Assembly: GCA_903813345.2 (NCBI GenBank)
Contig: CAIIXF020000009.1
Coordinates: 12,394,030-12,458,029 of the forward strand
Source: Owenia fusiformis
Lineage: Eukaryota; Annelida; Polychaeta; Sabellida; Oweniidae
Direction: 5' to 3'
DNA: 64,000 bases
Shown here: in pieces, positions 60,601 to 64,000 of the stretch
Layout: every line of letters begins with the position of its first letter
Position numbering within the stretch: position 1 is the first letter of the stretch
Made by a program: the position numbers and the translations under genes
The notes under the pieces: model-generated
The model's database searches: none
Told to the model about the DNA's origin: nothing
What the model saw: only the letters and a program-made list of their open reading frames with translations

Positions 60601-63600
60601 ATAAAAAGTCATTTTCTCCTTCCCTACCCCATTGGAGCGCCATCTAGCGTTTGGGAAGTGAATCGGGACTAAATATTTATAGGGTAGGTCCTAATTTATC
60701 TGAAAACATGTCAGAGTTCAGTGGGAAATCTCATTTTAAGCTGGCGGCGGAGTGATTTTGACCTTGGTGATTTTACCAGAATTCTCTGAGAAATCTGACG
60801 ATAGAGGGGGTTAGTGTCTTCAAGTTTATTTATTTCAAAAATTCGGTGGACAACCCATGGTAAGATTGTTATAGCAGGCTAGGCGAGTCTCTCCCGAACA
60901 CTGTGGTATGTTGCACTAGGCTTGGATACTAATCGTTAATAAGATACAGGGTAAAATGTTATAATGGCCACCTATGGGAAACTCTACTGTGATCTTCAAC
61001 CTAATAGAAGGCGCTTTTTTGGGGCATTTTGAAGGTTTTATCCCTTTTTGAGGTTTTTTAGTTCATTGAGAAGCCTAATAGCGCATATCATATTAAAGGG
61101 CTGTATCTTAGCTGAACAATGCTACCAAAATCGTGACATTTTGAAGCAATTTTGGTGTTTTGGGGGCGAGGCCACTGTGCCAAGTACCCCGAATTCCATT
61201 CTCCCGTGCCATTCAATTGTTTTCGGGGCAGTTTTGAATGAACCTTTGTTTCTTCCTACCAATATGACGTCATAAGATGCATTTGAACGCCTTGGCATGG
61301 ATATCACTTGAAAGATAGTAGAAATCGCTTTCCAATGATACCCCATATGGCCATGTTCACCTCAGTTGGGTGTACTCAATCTGTGATGCAATCTGTAAGG
61401 TGTACCCCTACCCCAAAGAAATTTCAAGAAATCTCAAAATCAAATTTCCTGAATTTCGCTAAAAGGACCTGTGTCTATAAGGATTGACTTTTCCTCCGTG
61501 CTTTTTCTCAAATATAGGATTGTTATATACCATTGTGATTGGGATAATGCCTACAATGCTAATATAACCATGTTGGAAGAAAACAAACTAATTCAGTTTA
61601 CTATTAGAAGGCGCTTTTTTGGGGCATTTTGAAGGTTTTATCCCTTTTTGAGGTTTTTTAGTTCATTGAGAAGCCTAATAGCGCATATCATATTAAAGGG
61701 CTGTATCTTAGCTGAACAATGCTACCAAAATCGTGACATTTTGAAGCAATTTTGGTGTTTTGGGGGCGAGGCCACTGTGCCAAGTACCCCGAATTCCATT
61801 CTCCCGTGCCATTCAATTGTTTTCGGGGCAGTTTTGAATGAACCTTTGTTTCTTCCTACCAATATGACGTCATAAGATGCATTTGAACGCCTTGGCATGG
61901 ATATCACTTGAAAGATAGTAGAAATCGCTTTCCAATGATACCCCATATGGCCATGTTCACCTCAGTTGGGTGTACTCAATCTGTGATGCAATCTGTAAGG
62001 TGTACCCCTACCCCAAAGAAATTTCAAGAAATCTCAAAATCAAATTTCCTGAATTTCGCTAAAAGGACCTGTGTCTATAAGGATTGACTTTTCCTCCGTG
62101 CTTTTTCTCAAATATAGGATTGTTATATACCATTGTGATTGGGATAATGCCTACAATGCTAATATAACCATGTTGGAAGAAAACAAACTAATTCAGTTTA
62201 CTATTAGGATATAGTCCTGAGTAAGGACATTAGCGGTTACCGTTAGTGATTTGGTTTTCTGAATAAAAAGTCATTTTCTCCTTCCCTACCCCATTGGAGC
62301 GCCATCTAGCGTTTGGGAAGTGAATCGGGACTAAATATTTATAGGGTAGGTCCTAATTTATCTGAAAACATGTCAGAGTTCAGTGGGAAATCTCATTTTA
62401 AGCTGGCGGCGGAGTGATTTTGACCTTGGTGATTTTACCAGAATTCTCTGAGAAATCTGACGATAGAGGGGGTTAGTGTCTTCAAGTTTATTTATTTCAA
62501 AAATTCGGTGGACAACCCATGGTAAGATTGTTATAGCAGGCTAGGCGAGTCTCTCCCGAACACTGTGGTATGTTGCACTAGGCTTGGATACTAATCGTTA
62601 ATAAGATACAGGGTAAAATGTTATAATGGCCACCTATGGGAAACTCTACTGTGATCTTCAACCACTGTAAAAGAAATCGGGAGAAATATTGGTTTAACAA
62701 AAAAGAATAGATCAACAATTTAACAAATTCGAGAGGAAATCGGGATTAAGTTTTTCATTGAATGCATGTTTCATGCATTGAATTCTTATGATGCTCAACG
62801 GAACCAAGTCTCGCTGTTGCCATGGCAACCAAAAGTTCACTTCCTTGTAGGGAATTATATTTATATTGATGTAAACTCAAGACATATATGTATATGGAAC
62901 ATATGCTGAAAGTTTTATAGATAGATGAGTAAAAATAAAAAATTAGAGCAAAAATAAACGAACTTTTCAAATGTCCCTCGTACTTAGAATAAATTTGGAG
63001 AAAATCAGTTTAAAGAAATCAATAGAAACCTGAGGTCAAAGGGTCAAAGAACACCACTGACACCAAAATTATATTTATGATCAAAATAATAAGACACCAG
63101 ACCCCGTATGATTAGGTTTACTCATATTTTCTTGCATCTAAGATAAACCGTGCATATATTTTTTAAAAGGTAATTGGATAACCTATTAAAACCGAACTCA
63201 GAACGAAAAAGCTTCTTTGGTTGCAGAGTTATTCCAAAGTAGGTGCTGGAGGTTTGGACCCAAAAGCCTTCACAAGGTGCAAAAAACAATAACAAAAAAT
63301 TGACCCCAACAAGTACAGGAAAATCGTTTCATCACAACAATGCCAAAAATGTGTCCAAGATTAAAAAGGAAAATGTGATGATAATTTGAAATCTTTCTTT
63401 TAGGTCTTTATCTGCAAGGATTTTTTTTGAAGAATTGGAAGTGAAATATCAAGCAAGAACTATGACTTATCGAACAAAATATTGAAAAGCAAATAAAAAT
63501 TCAAAAGTTTGAATTGAAAAGGGAACATTTAAAAAATCAATAAAGACGCTAAAAATGCCATGAGAGATACAACAAGCGTGTTTGAACGTCACTAATTTGT

Positions 63601-63901
63601 ATTAATTAGCCCATGTTACGTAAATATTATGTAATGTATGATTGTTGATTATGCATTTTAAGAAAGAATACGATGAAGCAAGTGTATATCTTATGAACTA
63701 ACCTGGTTTTAGAACTACTTTATCCATCAACTCTCTTACTTCATTTCTTAAACTGGAAATCTCTTCACTTATGTCAGCTAACTTGTATTTTCTCAGCTCT
63801 CTGTTTATCTTTTTGCTTTGTTTTTCACTGCCTTTGTCAGCAGTGGATAACGCAATGATCGAAATCACAATACAAACGACAGAGGTGCGAATTAAATGCA
63901 T
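30645..63901 (-). CDS. GABA-B receptor-like ectodomain gene B (12 exons, no 7TM found)
   Basis: The exons, in transcript order, are 63703-63901, 51575-51732, 40289-40438, 39943-40107, 37770-37868, 34744-34809, 33080-33301, 32766-32832, 32169-32329, about 31615-31702, 31394-31486 and 30645-30676. They sum to 1500 nt, a 499-residue product. It is a tandem paralog of gene A: exons 2-11 have identical lengths and phases, and the frame is open throughout with good splice sites. The plan is signal peptide, coiled coil, full Venus-flytrap domain, linker GGGQVLDGRL, stop. The gap to gene A (24.2-30.6 kb) contains no transmembrane-coding exon, so as it stands the product would be secreted. The residue before YDA equivalent to the GABA-contacting glutamate of GABBR1 is phenylalanine here as well. 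The gene is expanded to 33 kb by elements in introns 1 and 2. Splicing into distant exons, or gene decay, remain alternatives. Confidence 0.8.
31394..31486 (-). CDS. Gene B exon 11
   Basis: It encodes ADGVSIRNVGKYDAKTDVLS, then DESLMWRYK. The acceptor is TTTTCAG, the donor is AAAG|GTAAGT. 93 nt, as in gene A. Confidence 0.82.
31615..31702 (-). CDS. Gene B exon 10 (5' boundary uncertain)
   Basis: It encodes LRFTNGTQGHYTYNATGLRN, then FYVYVGTLEG. The donor is GAAG|GTAAGT. An in-frame TGA occurs shortly upstream, so the exon must start near here, yet no AG acceptor is close. Confidence 0.65.
31703..32168. other. Gene B intron 9
   Basis: Sequence such as GGGCACTTCGGAAATAAGTG at about 31970 is also present in the matching intron of gene A near 16630, so the tandem duplication included introns. 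Confidence 0.5.
32169..32329 (-). CDS. Gene B exon 9
   Basis: It encodes AYDAVWAFALGLKATFDAEG, then GEANAFLRTKDGIEKLYANL. The acceptor is AATAAG and the donor is ACG|GTATTG. Seven of 54 compared residues differ from gene A. Confidence 0.9.
32487..32635. mobile_element. Solo mariner-type terminus
   Basis: CAGGGTGTCCAAAAAAACAGGACCG begins at about 32490 and resembles the ends of the TA-type elements at 28206 and 3977. I could not find an inverted partner, so this is a truncated end. Confidence 0.4.
32766..32832 (-). CDS. Gene B exon 8
   Basis: It encodes TYVDVLSDIGEVVPPKKPFV and FAG, phase 1 at the end. The acceptor is GCAG and the donor is GCAG|GTATGT. Confidence 0.83.
33080..33301 (-). CDS. 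Gene B exon 7
   Basis: 74 codons: YKNNITGDKYMLIYKANPTL, NCTREQINEARKGAIHITLL, EPKHYRNGK. The acceptor is TTTTTAG and the donor is AAA|GTAATT. Confidence 0.87.
34008..34421. mobile_element. ~410-bp MITE
   Basis: AGGGGAGGCATAAAAG...AACTAAATAAATCTAGTTT at 34010-34064 is mirrored by 34361-34420. No coding content. The target duplication is unclear. Confidence 0.7.
34744..34809 (-). CDS. Gene B exon 6
   Basis: 22 codons, ESG then LRIFVADVSRSAQPKFLCE. The acceptor is ATTTTAG and the donor is GAG|GTATGA. Confidence 0.85.
34911..35749. mobile_element. TTAA-flanked element, second copy
   Basis: The inverse complement of 10322-11161 over its full length, bounded by TTAA at 34911-34914 and 35746-35749. 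The ends are AGTCCCCGTCTAAAGTTTG and, on the other strand, AGGCCCCATATAAAGTTT. Located in gene B intron 5. Small frames inside are not genes. Confidence 0.88.
35750..36009. mobile_element. Truncated, diverged third copy of the TTAA element
   Basis: It shows weaker similarity to the element on its left (CTCAAAAATTCAAATTGC, then TTTAAACTTTATATGGGACC) and ends in TTAA at 36006-36009. The middle is deleted. The two copies are back to back, sharing a junction TTAA. Confidence 0.55.
36034..37621 (+). mobile_element. Mariner/Tc1-like element carrying a large internal palindrome
   Basis: The ends CATGGTGGTCAAGAAACGGC and the complement of GCCGTTTTTACCACCTTG are flanked by TA (36032-36033, 37622-37623). 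Terminal similarity extends about 100 bp each side. Downstream of the palindrome, a plus-strand frame reads QQQWFQHDRTIPHTPNDAQQ near 37340-37400. This resembles the QQDGAPxHT block of mariner-type transposases and is now degenerate. It lies in gene B intron 5. Confidence 0.7.
36186..37112. repeat. ~0.9 kb near-perfect palindrome
   Basis: The left arm 36186-36640 is repeated in inverse complement at 36665-37112 with few mismatches (for instance CACGGGGTACCATCGAATAA and its complement at the far ends). A short AT-rich spacer (~36625-36675) forms the loop. It duplicates part of the transposase-bearing element in head-to-head form. Confidence 0.88.
37770..37868 (-). CDS. Gene B exon 5
   Basis: It encodes FIKQLKYDLEANDVEVDVYQ, then TNWTAIK. 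The acceptor is TATTTCAG and the donor is AAA|GTATTA. Confidence 0.83.
37910..39190. repeat. GGCCATTTT-rich tandem repeat unit block with (CGGA)n tail
   Basis: Five units of 135-147 bp start at about 38170, 38311, 38458, 38604 and 38739. Each has GTGCCATGCTTATAGTATTC, GAACAAAATCGCTCCACTAC and the palindrome AAAATGGCGGCCATTTT. The block ends in about ten CGGA units at 39108-39147. CCCATCGAAC near 37918 and GTTCGATGGG at 39175-39184 form short inverted ends, suggesting a mobile unit of ~1.28 kb. Confidence 0.75.
39215..39600. repeat. GACTCGATGGGGC-rich inverted segments
   Basis: GC-richer patch where TTTGCCCCCATCGAGTC (~39297) is inverted as GACTCGATGGGGCATGG (~39477), and GGGACTCGA-type words recur. 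It probably is a foldback relic. A short AT dinucleotide run follows at 39590. Confidence 0.45.
39943..40107 (-). CDS. Gene B exon 4
   Basis: It encodes AADWVTSLDTLEAPLATNVL, then IVERYGWKYVGLFF. The acceptor is TATTTAG and the donor is AAAG|GTACCT. 165 nt. Confidence 0.85.
40289..40438 (-). CDS. Gene B exon 3
   Basis: It encodes SSIEDIYRFVAYINKIEEQA, then FILHGKSVTSDLRTFCAAKG. The acceptor is ATTTTAG and the donor is ACA|GTAAGA. 150 nt. Confidence 0.85.
40617..40775 (-). repeat. 3' LTR of the gypsy element
   Basis: In element orientation it begins TGTCATAATA and ends GTTAAGACA. It contains the palindromes TCACGTGA and TGACGTCA and an AATAAA. The sequence is identical to the other LTR. Confidence 0.95.
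40776..40786 (-). other. Polypurine tract
   Basis: AAGGGGAAGA lies immediately 5' of the 3' LTR on the coding strand, the position required for priming second-strand DNA. Confidence 0.8.
41084..44293 (-). CDS. pol: Gypsy pol polyprotein
   Basis: A 1069-residue open frame. Aspartic protease motif DTGA at residues 7-10, so its N-terminus is short: the coding frame extends further upstream to an acceptor-like TTTTTGTAG, suggesting fusion to gag by splicing or a shift. Reverse transcriptase spans about 180-350, with catalytic D255 (LDFSG) and FMDD at 315-318. RNase H starts around D464 (SADASSYGIGGAV). Integrase has a zinc-binding His/Cys region (H688/H691, C721, C724) and the acidic triad D752, D806 and E842 with the canonical 35-residue spacing between the last two. 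The C-terminal 150 residues are basic and Ser/Thr-rich without a clear chromodomain. No internal stop or frameshift is present, so it may be active. Confidence 0.95.
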   Translation of the reverse strand: MIDFKIDTGADVTVISYSKYLQMENAPPLIPTDCELGSPGGRLKAKGQFLAKLKDNVYLRVYVVNEKVDSLLSRNASVKLGLIELTNVNVQEIKSENVQLGKNESVKNVQSEKIQLGNNVKNLKLPVSDHVANDLFGNDGKYKGKLVDIQLQDNATPYSVNTPHRVPYPLLNDVKQELDLMESEGKIRKVTEPTEWCSPMIPVKRKPTKAGKARIRICGDYRKLNKQIKRERYTMPTTDSVFNKLSECTVFSTLDFSGCFHQFCRSEKSQLLTTFMTPFGRYCYTRLPNGVSLAPEICQREMSNLIREIPQCDVFMDDVIIGGKNVNDHDRILAMVLQKIHSVQMKLNLDKCVFRKSEVGFVGQIVGENGVKPNPDRVEGILKMEPPENVDELRTFLGGVNYLGRYLKNLSTMLYPLNELLRKDTVWRWDQAQIKAFSEVKQALSQAPTLKIYDSKLETMVSADASSYGIGGAVFQKHNNDWCPVAYVSRTLNDAEKRYAQIEKECLAAVWTCERLDRYLIGLESFKLLCDHKPLIPLFNDKDIDKIPIRCQRLMLRFMRFNAIAEHKSGKDLVVADLLSRKPLKCSLECEKDVQAVEYHVSSVMSGIPVTSNRMDQIREKSIQDSELSLVIDYTLNGWPKYYSEIPDNVKRYYEARVSLSVQDGLLLYGDRIVIPRSLHDDILSKIHQGHFGINKCRERARASVWWPGISERIKQMVNHCEHCQVYKPTNVKEPLISTPLPDRPWQRIGADMCQYAAKQFLVIVDYFSRFMEILNIPGSVTASKIINKMKAIFARFGVCETLVTDGGPQFTSLEFKNFARDYGFKHVFSSPHYPQANGMSERFVKAAKHILKTEDPLLSLMAHHATPSASTGFTPAQVMLGRQIQTPLPTISSKLNPDPLNYDKLRSNDENAKMRYCKYYDKSARALPQLKPGDNVRIKLDHQSTWSEPGKVISNGTTPRSYIVEHDGAIYRRNRKHLAKTYHKIPDPVVTSESSQYNTDMNTGENSRNFSDTSESINTRHSDIKPTGSQVSQKIHSPISKVNTPSRVIQTRLRSGVSVMKPVRYRDN
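44465..44659. mobile_element. 195-bp MITE between gag and pol
   Basis: TTGGCCCCCACGTGAT at 44465 and its complement ATCACGTGGGGGCCAA ending at 44659 form the ends. It contains additional GCCACGTGGGGG. It interrupts the interval between the gypsy gag and pol frames. Confidence 0.7.
44806..45726 (-). CDS. gag: Gypsy gag (capsid/nucleocapsid)
   Basis: 306 residues. A capsid-like region spans ~1-190 (SWLDWKSNFKRFRLAT, SVESFIRDLYHLADKCDF, RIKVRLVNGL are typical of gypsy gag). Two zinc knuckles follow: a variant one at C205-C217 and a canonical CX2CX4HX4C at C224-C237. The C-terminus is basic. The ATG at 45726 is the first in a clean frame. The gap to pol is about 510 bases, partly filled by a MITE, so the gag-pol expression mechanism is unclear here. 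Confidence 0.92.
   Translation of the reverse strand: MAKFSPPDKFEFDKPNSWLDWKSNFKRFRLATKLHKEDDDVQVAGLLYSMGMEADKIYRTFDFPPVVGEDGNELPNITFDIVIEKFDTYFMPKINIFHEELLFDQRSQNEGESVESFIRDLYHLADKCDFDDKDRRIKVRLVNGLADKKLAMELQMKTFTLEQIIQKARYHELIKQQNQDAELDSVARQKSKKSAFRFRGDKSTCTRCKGDHNNDKCPAIGKTCFKCNGRDHFSRACRSKKGVSKPRGQEQPKAARKKVLTEVVHSEINDEPLVHVIDEVDVKYKEYNDHERYIEPWRVMLPLKQI
45803..46447. mobile_element. ~645-bp TIR element in the gypsy leader
   Basis: The arm 45803-45876 (ACAATTTCTTAAGAATCTCG, then a 42-base palindrome, then TTATTAAGAGTTCATAT) is mirrored at 46377-46447. The interior is non-coding and AT-rich. Confidence 0.65.
46448..51001. mobile_element. ~4.5 kb nested insertion in the gypsy leader, no genes recognised
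   Basis: TTTCTATTACACTCATCTTATTAAG...CATATCGCA at 46448-46485 is inverted at 50965-51001. A further ~150 bp at 50850-50995 is the inverse of 45850-45995. The enclosed 46.5-50.3 kb is AT-rich with no recognisable ORF and only small incidental frames. I infer a large non-autonomous element that, with the neighbour at 45803, lengthened the leader from about 0.3 kb to 5.5 kb. Confidence 0.5.
50335..50580. repeat. 21-bp minisatellite (GTGGTCATTTAGACCTAAACT)
   Basis: About a dozen units of GTGGTCATTTAGACCTAAAC with small variants. The His/Leu/Asp-rich open frame it creates on the + strand is not a gene. Located near the end of the nested insertion. Confidence 0.9.
51246..51404 (-). repeat. 5' LTR of the gypsy element
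   Basis: Identical to 40617-40775. Just downstream on the coding strand, TGGCAGCGGAAACTAG begins three bases after the LTR and is the candidate primer-binding site; the tRNA cannot be named from memory with confidence. Confidence 0.93.
51575..51732 (-). CDS. Gene B exon 2
   Basis: It encodes EKIFIGNLIHSVTASWATRC, then STILPGYEFVVDGCYDTSA. The acceptor is TTACACAG and the donor is GCG|GTAAGA. 158 nt, as in gene A. The gypsy element lies just downstream in the following intron. Confidence 0.87.
51733..52018. other. Gene B intron 1, 3' part
   Basis: AAATCGGGA-type words repeat here (about 51845-51925) and again at 62670-62750 on the far side of the satellite and TIR element, so these flanks may have been contiguous before the insertions. 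Confidence 0.45.
52024..54013. mobile_element. 1990-bp TIR element with 5-bp target duplication
   Basis: CAAAGTGGTTTGAGGTGACG at 52024 and the complement of CACCTCAATCCACCTTG at 54013 start TIRs of ~75 bp. ATACT flanks both ends (52019-52023, 54014-54018). The interior holds a TGTA microsatellite at 52560 and no recognisable transposase; the longest frames are about 60 codons. A 5-bp duplication and a CAAAGTG start are compatible with a Transib-like non-autonomous element, although the expected CAC is missing. Confidence 0.75.
54173..62663. repeat. 8.5 kb satellite array, 1062-bp unit
   Basis: Units start (GGATATAGTCCTGAG) at 54173, 55235, 56297, 57359, 58421, 59483 and 60545, all exactly 1062 bp apart, followed by a 600-bp partial unit and a final 455-bp partial unit from about 62207 to 62663. 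Units are almost identical; the only difference I noticed is AAACTGG in unit 1 versus AAGCTGG in the others. Each unit holds a small hairpin GTCCTgagtaAGGAC, a TATGACGTCATA palindrome and mirrored 74-75-codon frames on both strands that I do not regard as genes. Confidence 0.97.
61609..62208. repeat. Truncated satellite unit (462-bp deletion junction)
   Basis: At 61602-61612, CTATTAG is joined directly to AAGGCGC, skipping the first 462 bp of the unit. The junction shares the bases TAG with both parents, indicating microhomology-mediated or unequal recombination. Confidence 0.9.
62664..63702. other. Gene B intron 1, 5' part
   Basis: AT-rich, no gene recognised. Contains AAATCGGGA repeats near the satellite edge. 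Confidence 0.45.
63703..63901 (-). CDS. Gene B exon 1: signal peptide and coiled coil
   Basis: It starts MHLIRTSVVCIVISIIALST and continues into the same charged coiled coil as gene A (ADISEEISSLRNEVRELMDK). The donor is CCAG|GTTAGT. One codon longer than gene A. Confidence 0.82.
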
Positions 63902-63992
63902 GCTGGTGTGCGGTTCTTTCGTGTTTAATTTTCTTGTTTTTGGATGAGCTTATTGCACTCGAGTCACGATGAATTTGCGCGGAATAAATAAT
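63902..63992 (-). promoter_or_regulatory. Putative promoter of gene B
   Basis: TATTTATTCC (complement of 63981-63990) sits about 80 bases before the ATG, at the same place as in gene A, followed by a conserved GCAATAAGCTCAT stretch. Retention of this flank in both paralogs suggests shared regulation. Confidence 0.45.
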
Positions 63993-64000
63993 ACGAGGAT

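Noticed and set aside
54676-61946. Repeated 75- and 74-codon frames on both strands of the satellite
   Set aside because: They overlap each other in antisense, recur only because the unit is repeated, and have no recognisable features.
54173-62663. CRISPR array or rDNA spacer
   Set aside because: The unit is 1062 bp with no short repeat-spacer structure and no rRNA sequence next to it.

Overview
This is a eukaryotic (animal) genomic window: AT-rich DNA with short exons, GT-AG introns, an intact LTR retrotransposon, many terminal-inverted-repeat (TIR) elements and a long satellite. Nothing looks bacterial. The gene families (a clan-2-type cytochrome P450 and GABA-B-receptor-like ectodomains) and the repeat load suggest an invertebrate metazoan, probably marine. 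The species cannot be fixed from the sequence.

Layout. (1) 1-5.9 kb, + strand: a GAAGCTATA-rich minisatellite, then the last four exons of a cytochrome P450 (I-helix exon at 2227 to heme-binding exon ending at 5856). Its introns and upstream flank hold a foldback element, a LINE fragment and a mariner-like element. (2) 6.29-12.47 kb: one ~6.2 kb DNA transposon with ~0.5 kb TIRs and a candidate 3-bp target duplication. It carries a broken gene whose product combined an XPG/FEN1-like nuclease region and a C-terminal CXC cysteine-rich domain. A second, TTAA-flanked element of ~0.84 kb is inserted inside its reading frame. (3) 13.6 kb: a decayed copy of the P450 heme exon. (4) 15.0-24.1 kb and 30.6-63.9 kb, both - strand: two tandem paralogous genes, each of 12 reconstructed exons with matching lengths and phases. 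They encode a signal peptide, a short coiled coil and a complete GABA-B-like Venus-flytrap domain, then stop at the linker where the seven-helix domain should begin. No transmembrane exons were found for either.

Gene B is enlarged by mobile and repeated DNA in its introns. Intron 2 holds a complete Ty3/gypsy element (40617-51404) with identical 159-bp LTRs and a 5-bp target duplication; nested repeats fill its leader. Intron 1 holds a ~2 kb TIR element with a 5-bp duplication and an 8.5 kb array of a 1062-bp satellite whose units are almost identical. Other introns contain TA-flanked mariner-type elements, a ~0.9 kb near-perfect palindrome, a GGCCATTTT-rich tandem repeat ending in a (CGGA)n tract, and several MITEs.

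The most interesting points are the paired, apparently secreted GABA-B-like ectodomain genes, the nuclease+CXC transposon (possibly Academ-like), and the recently homogenised satellite with a CRE-type palindrome in every unit. Exon boundaries were read by eye from splice signals, reading phase and agreement between the two paralogs. No database search was possible.
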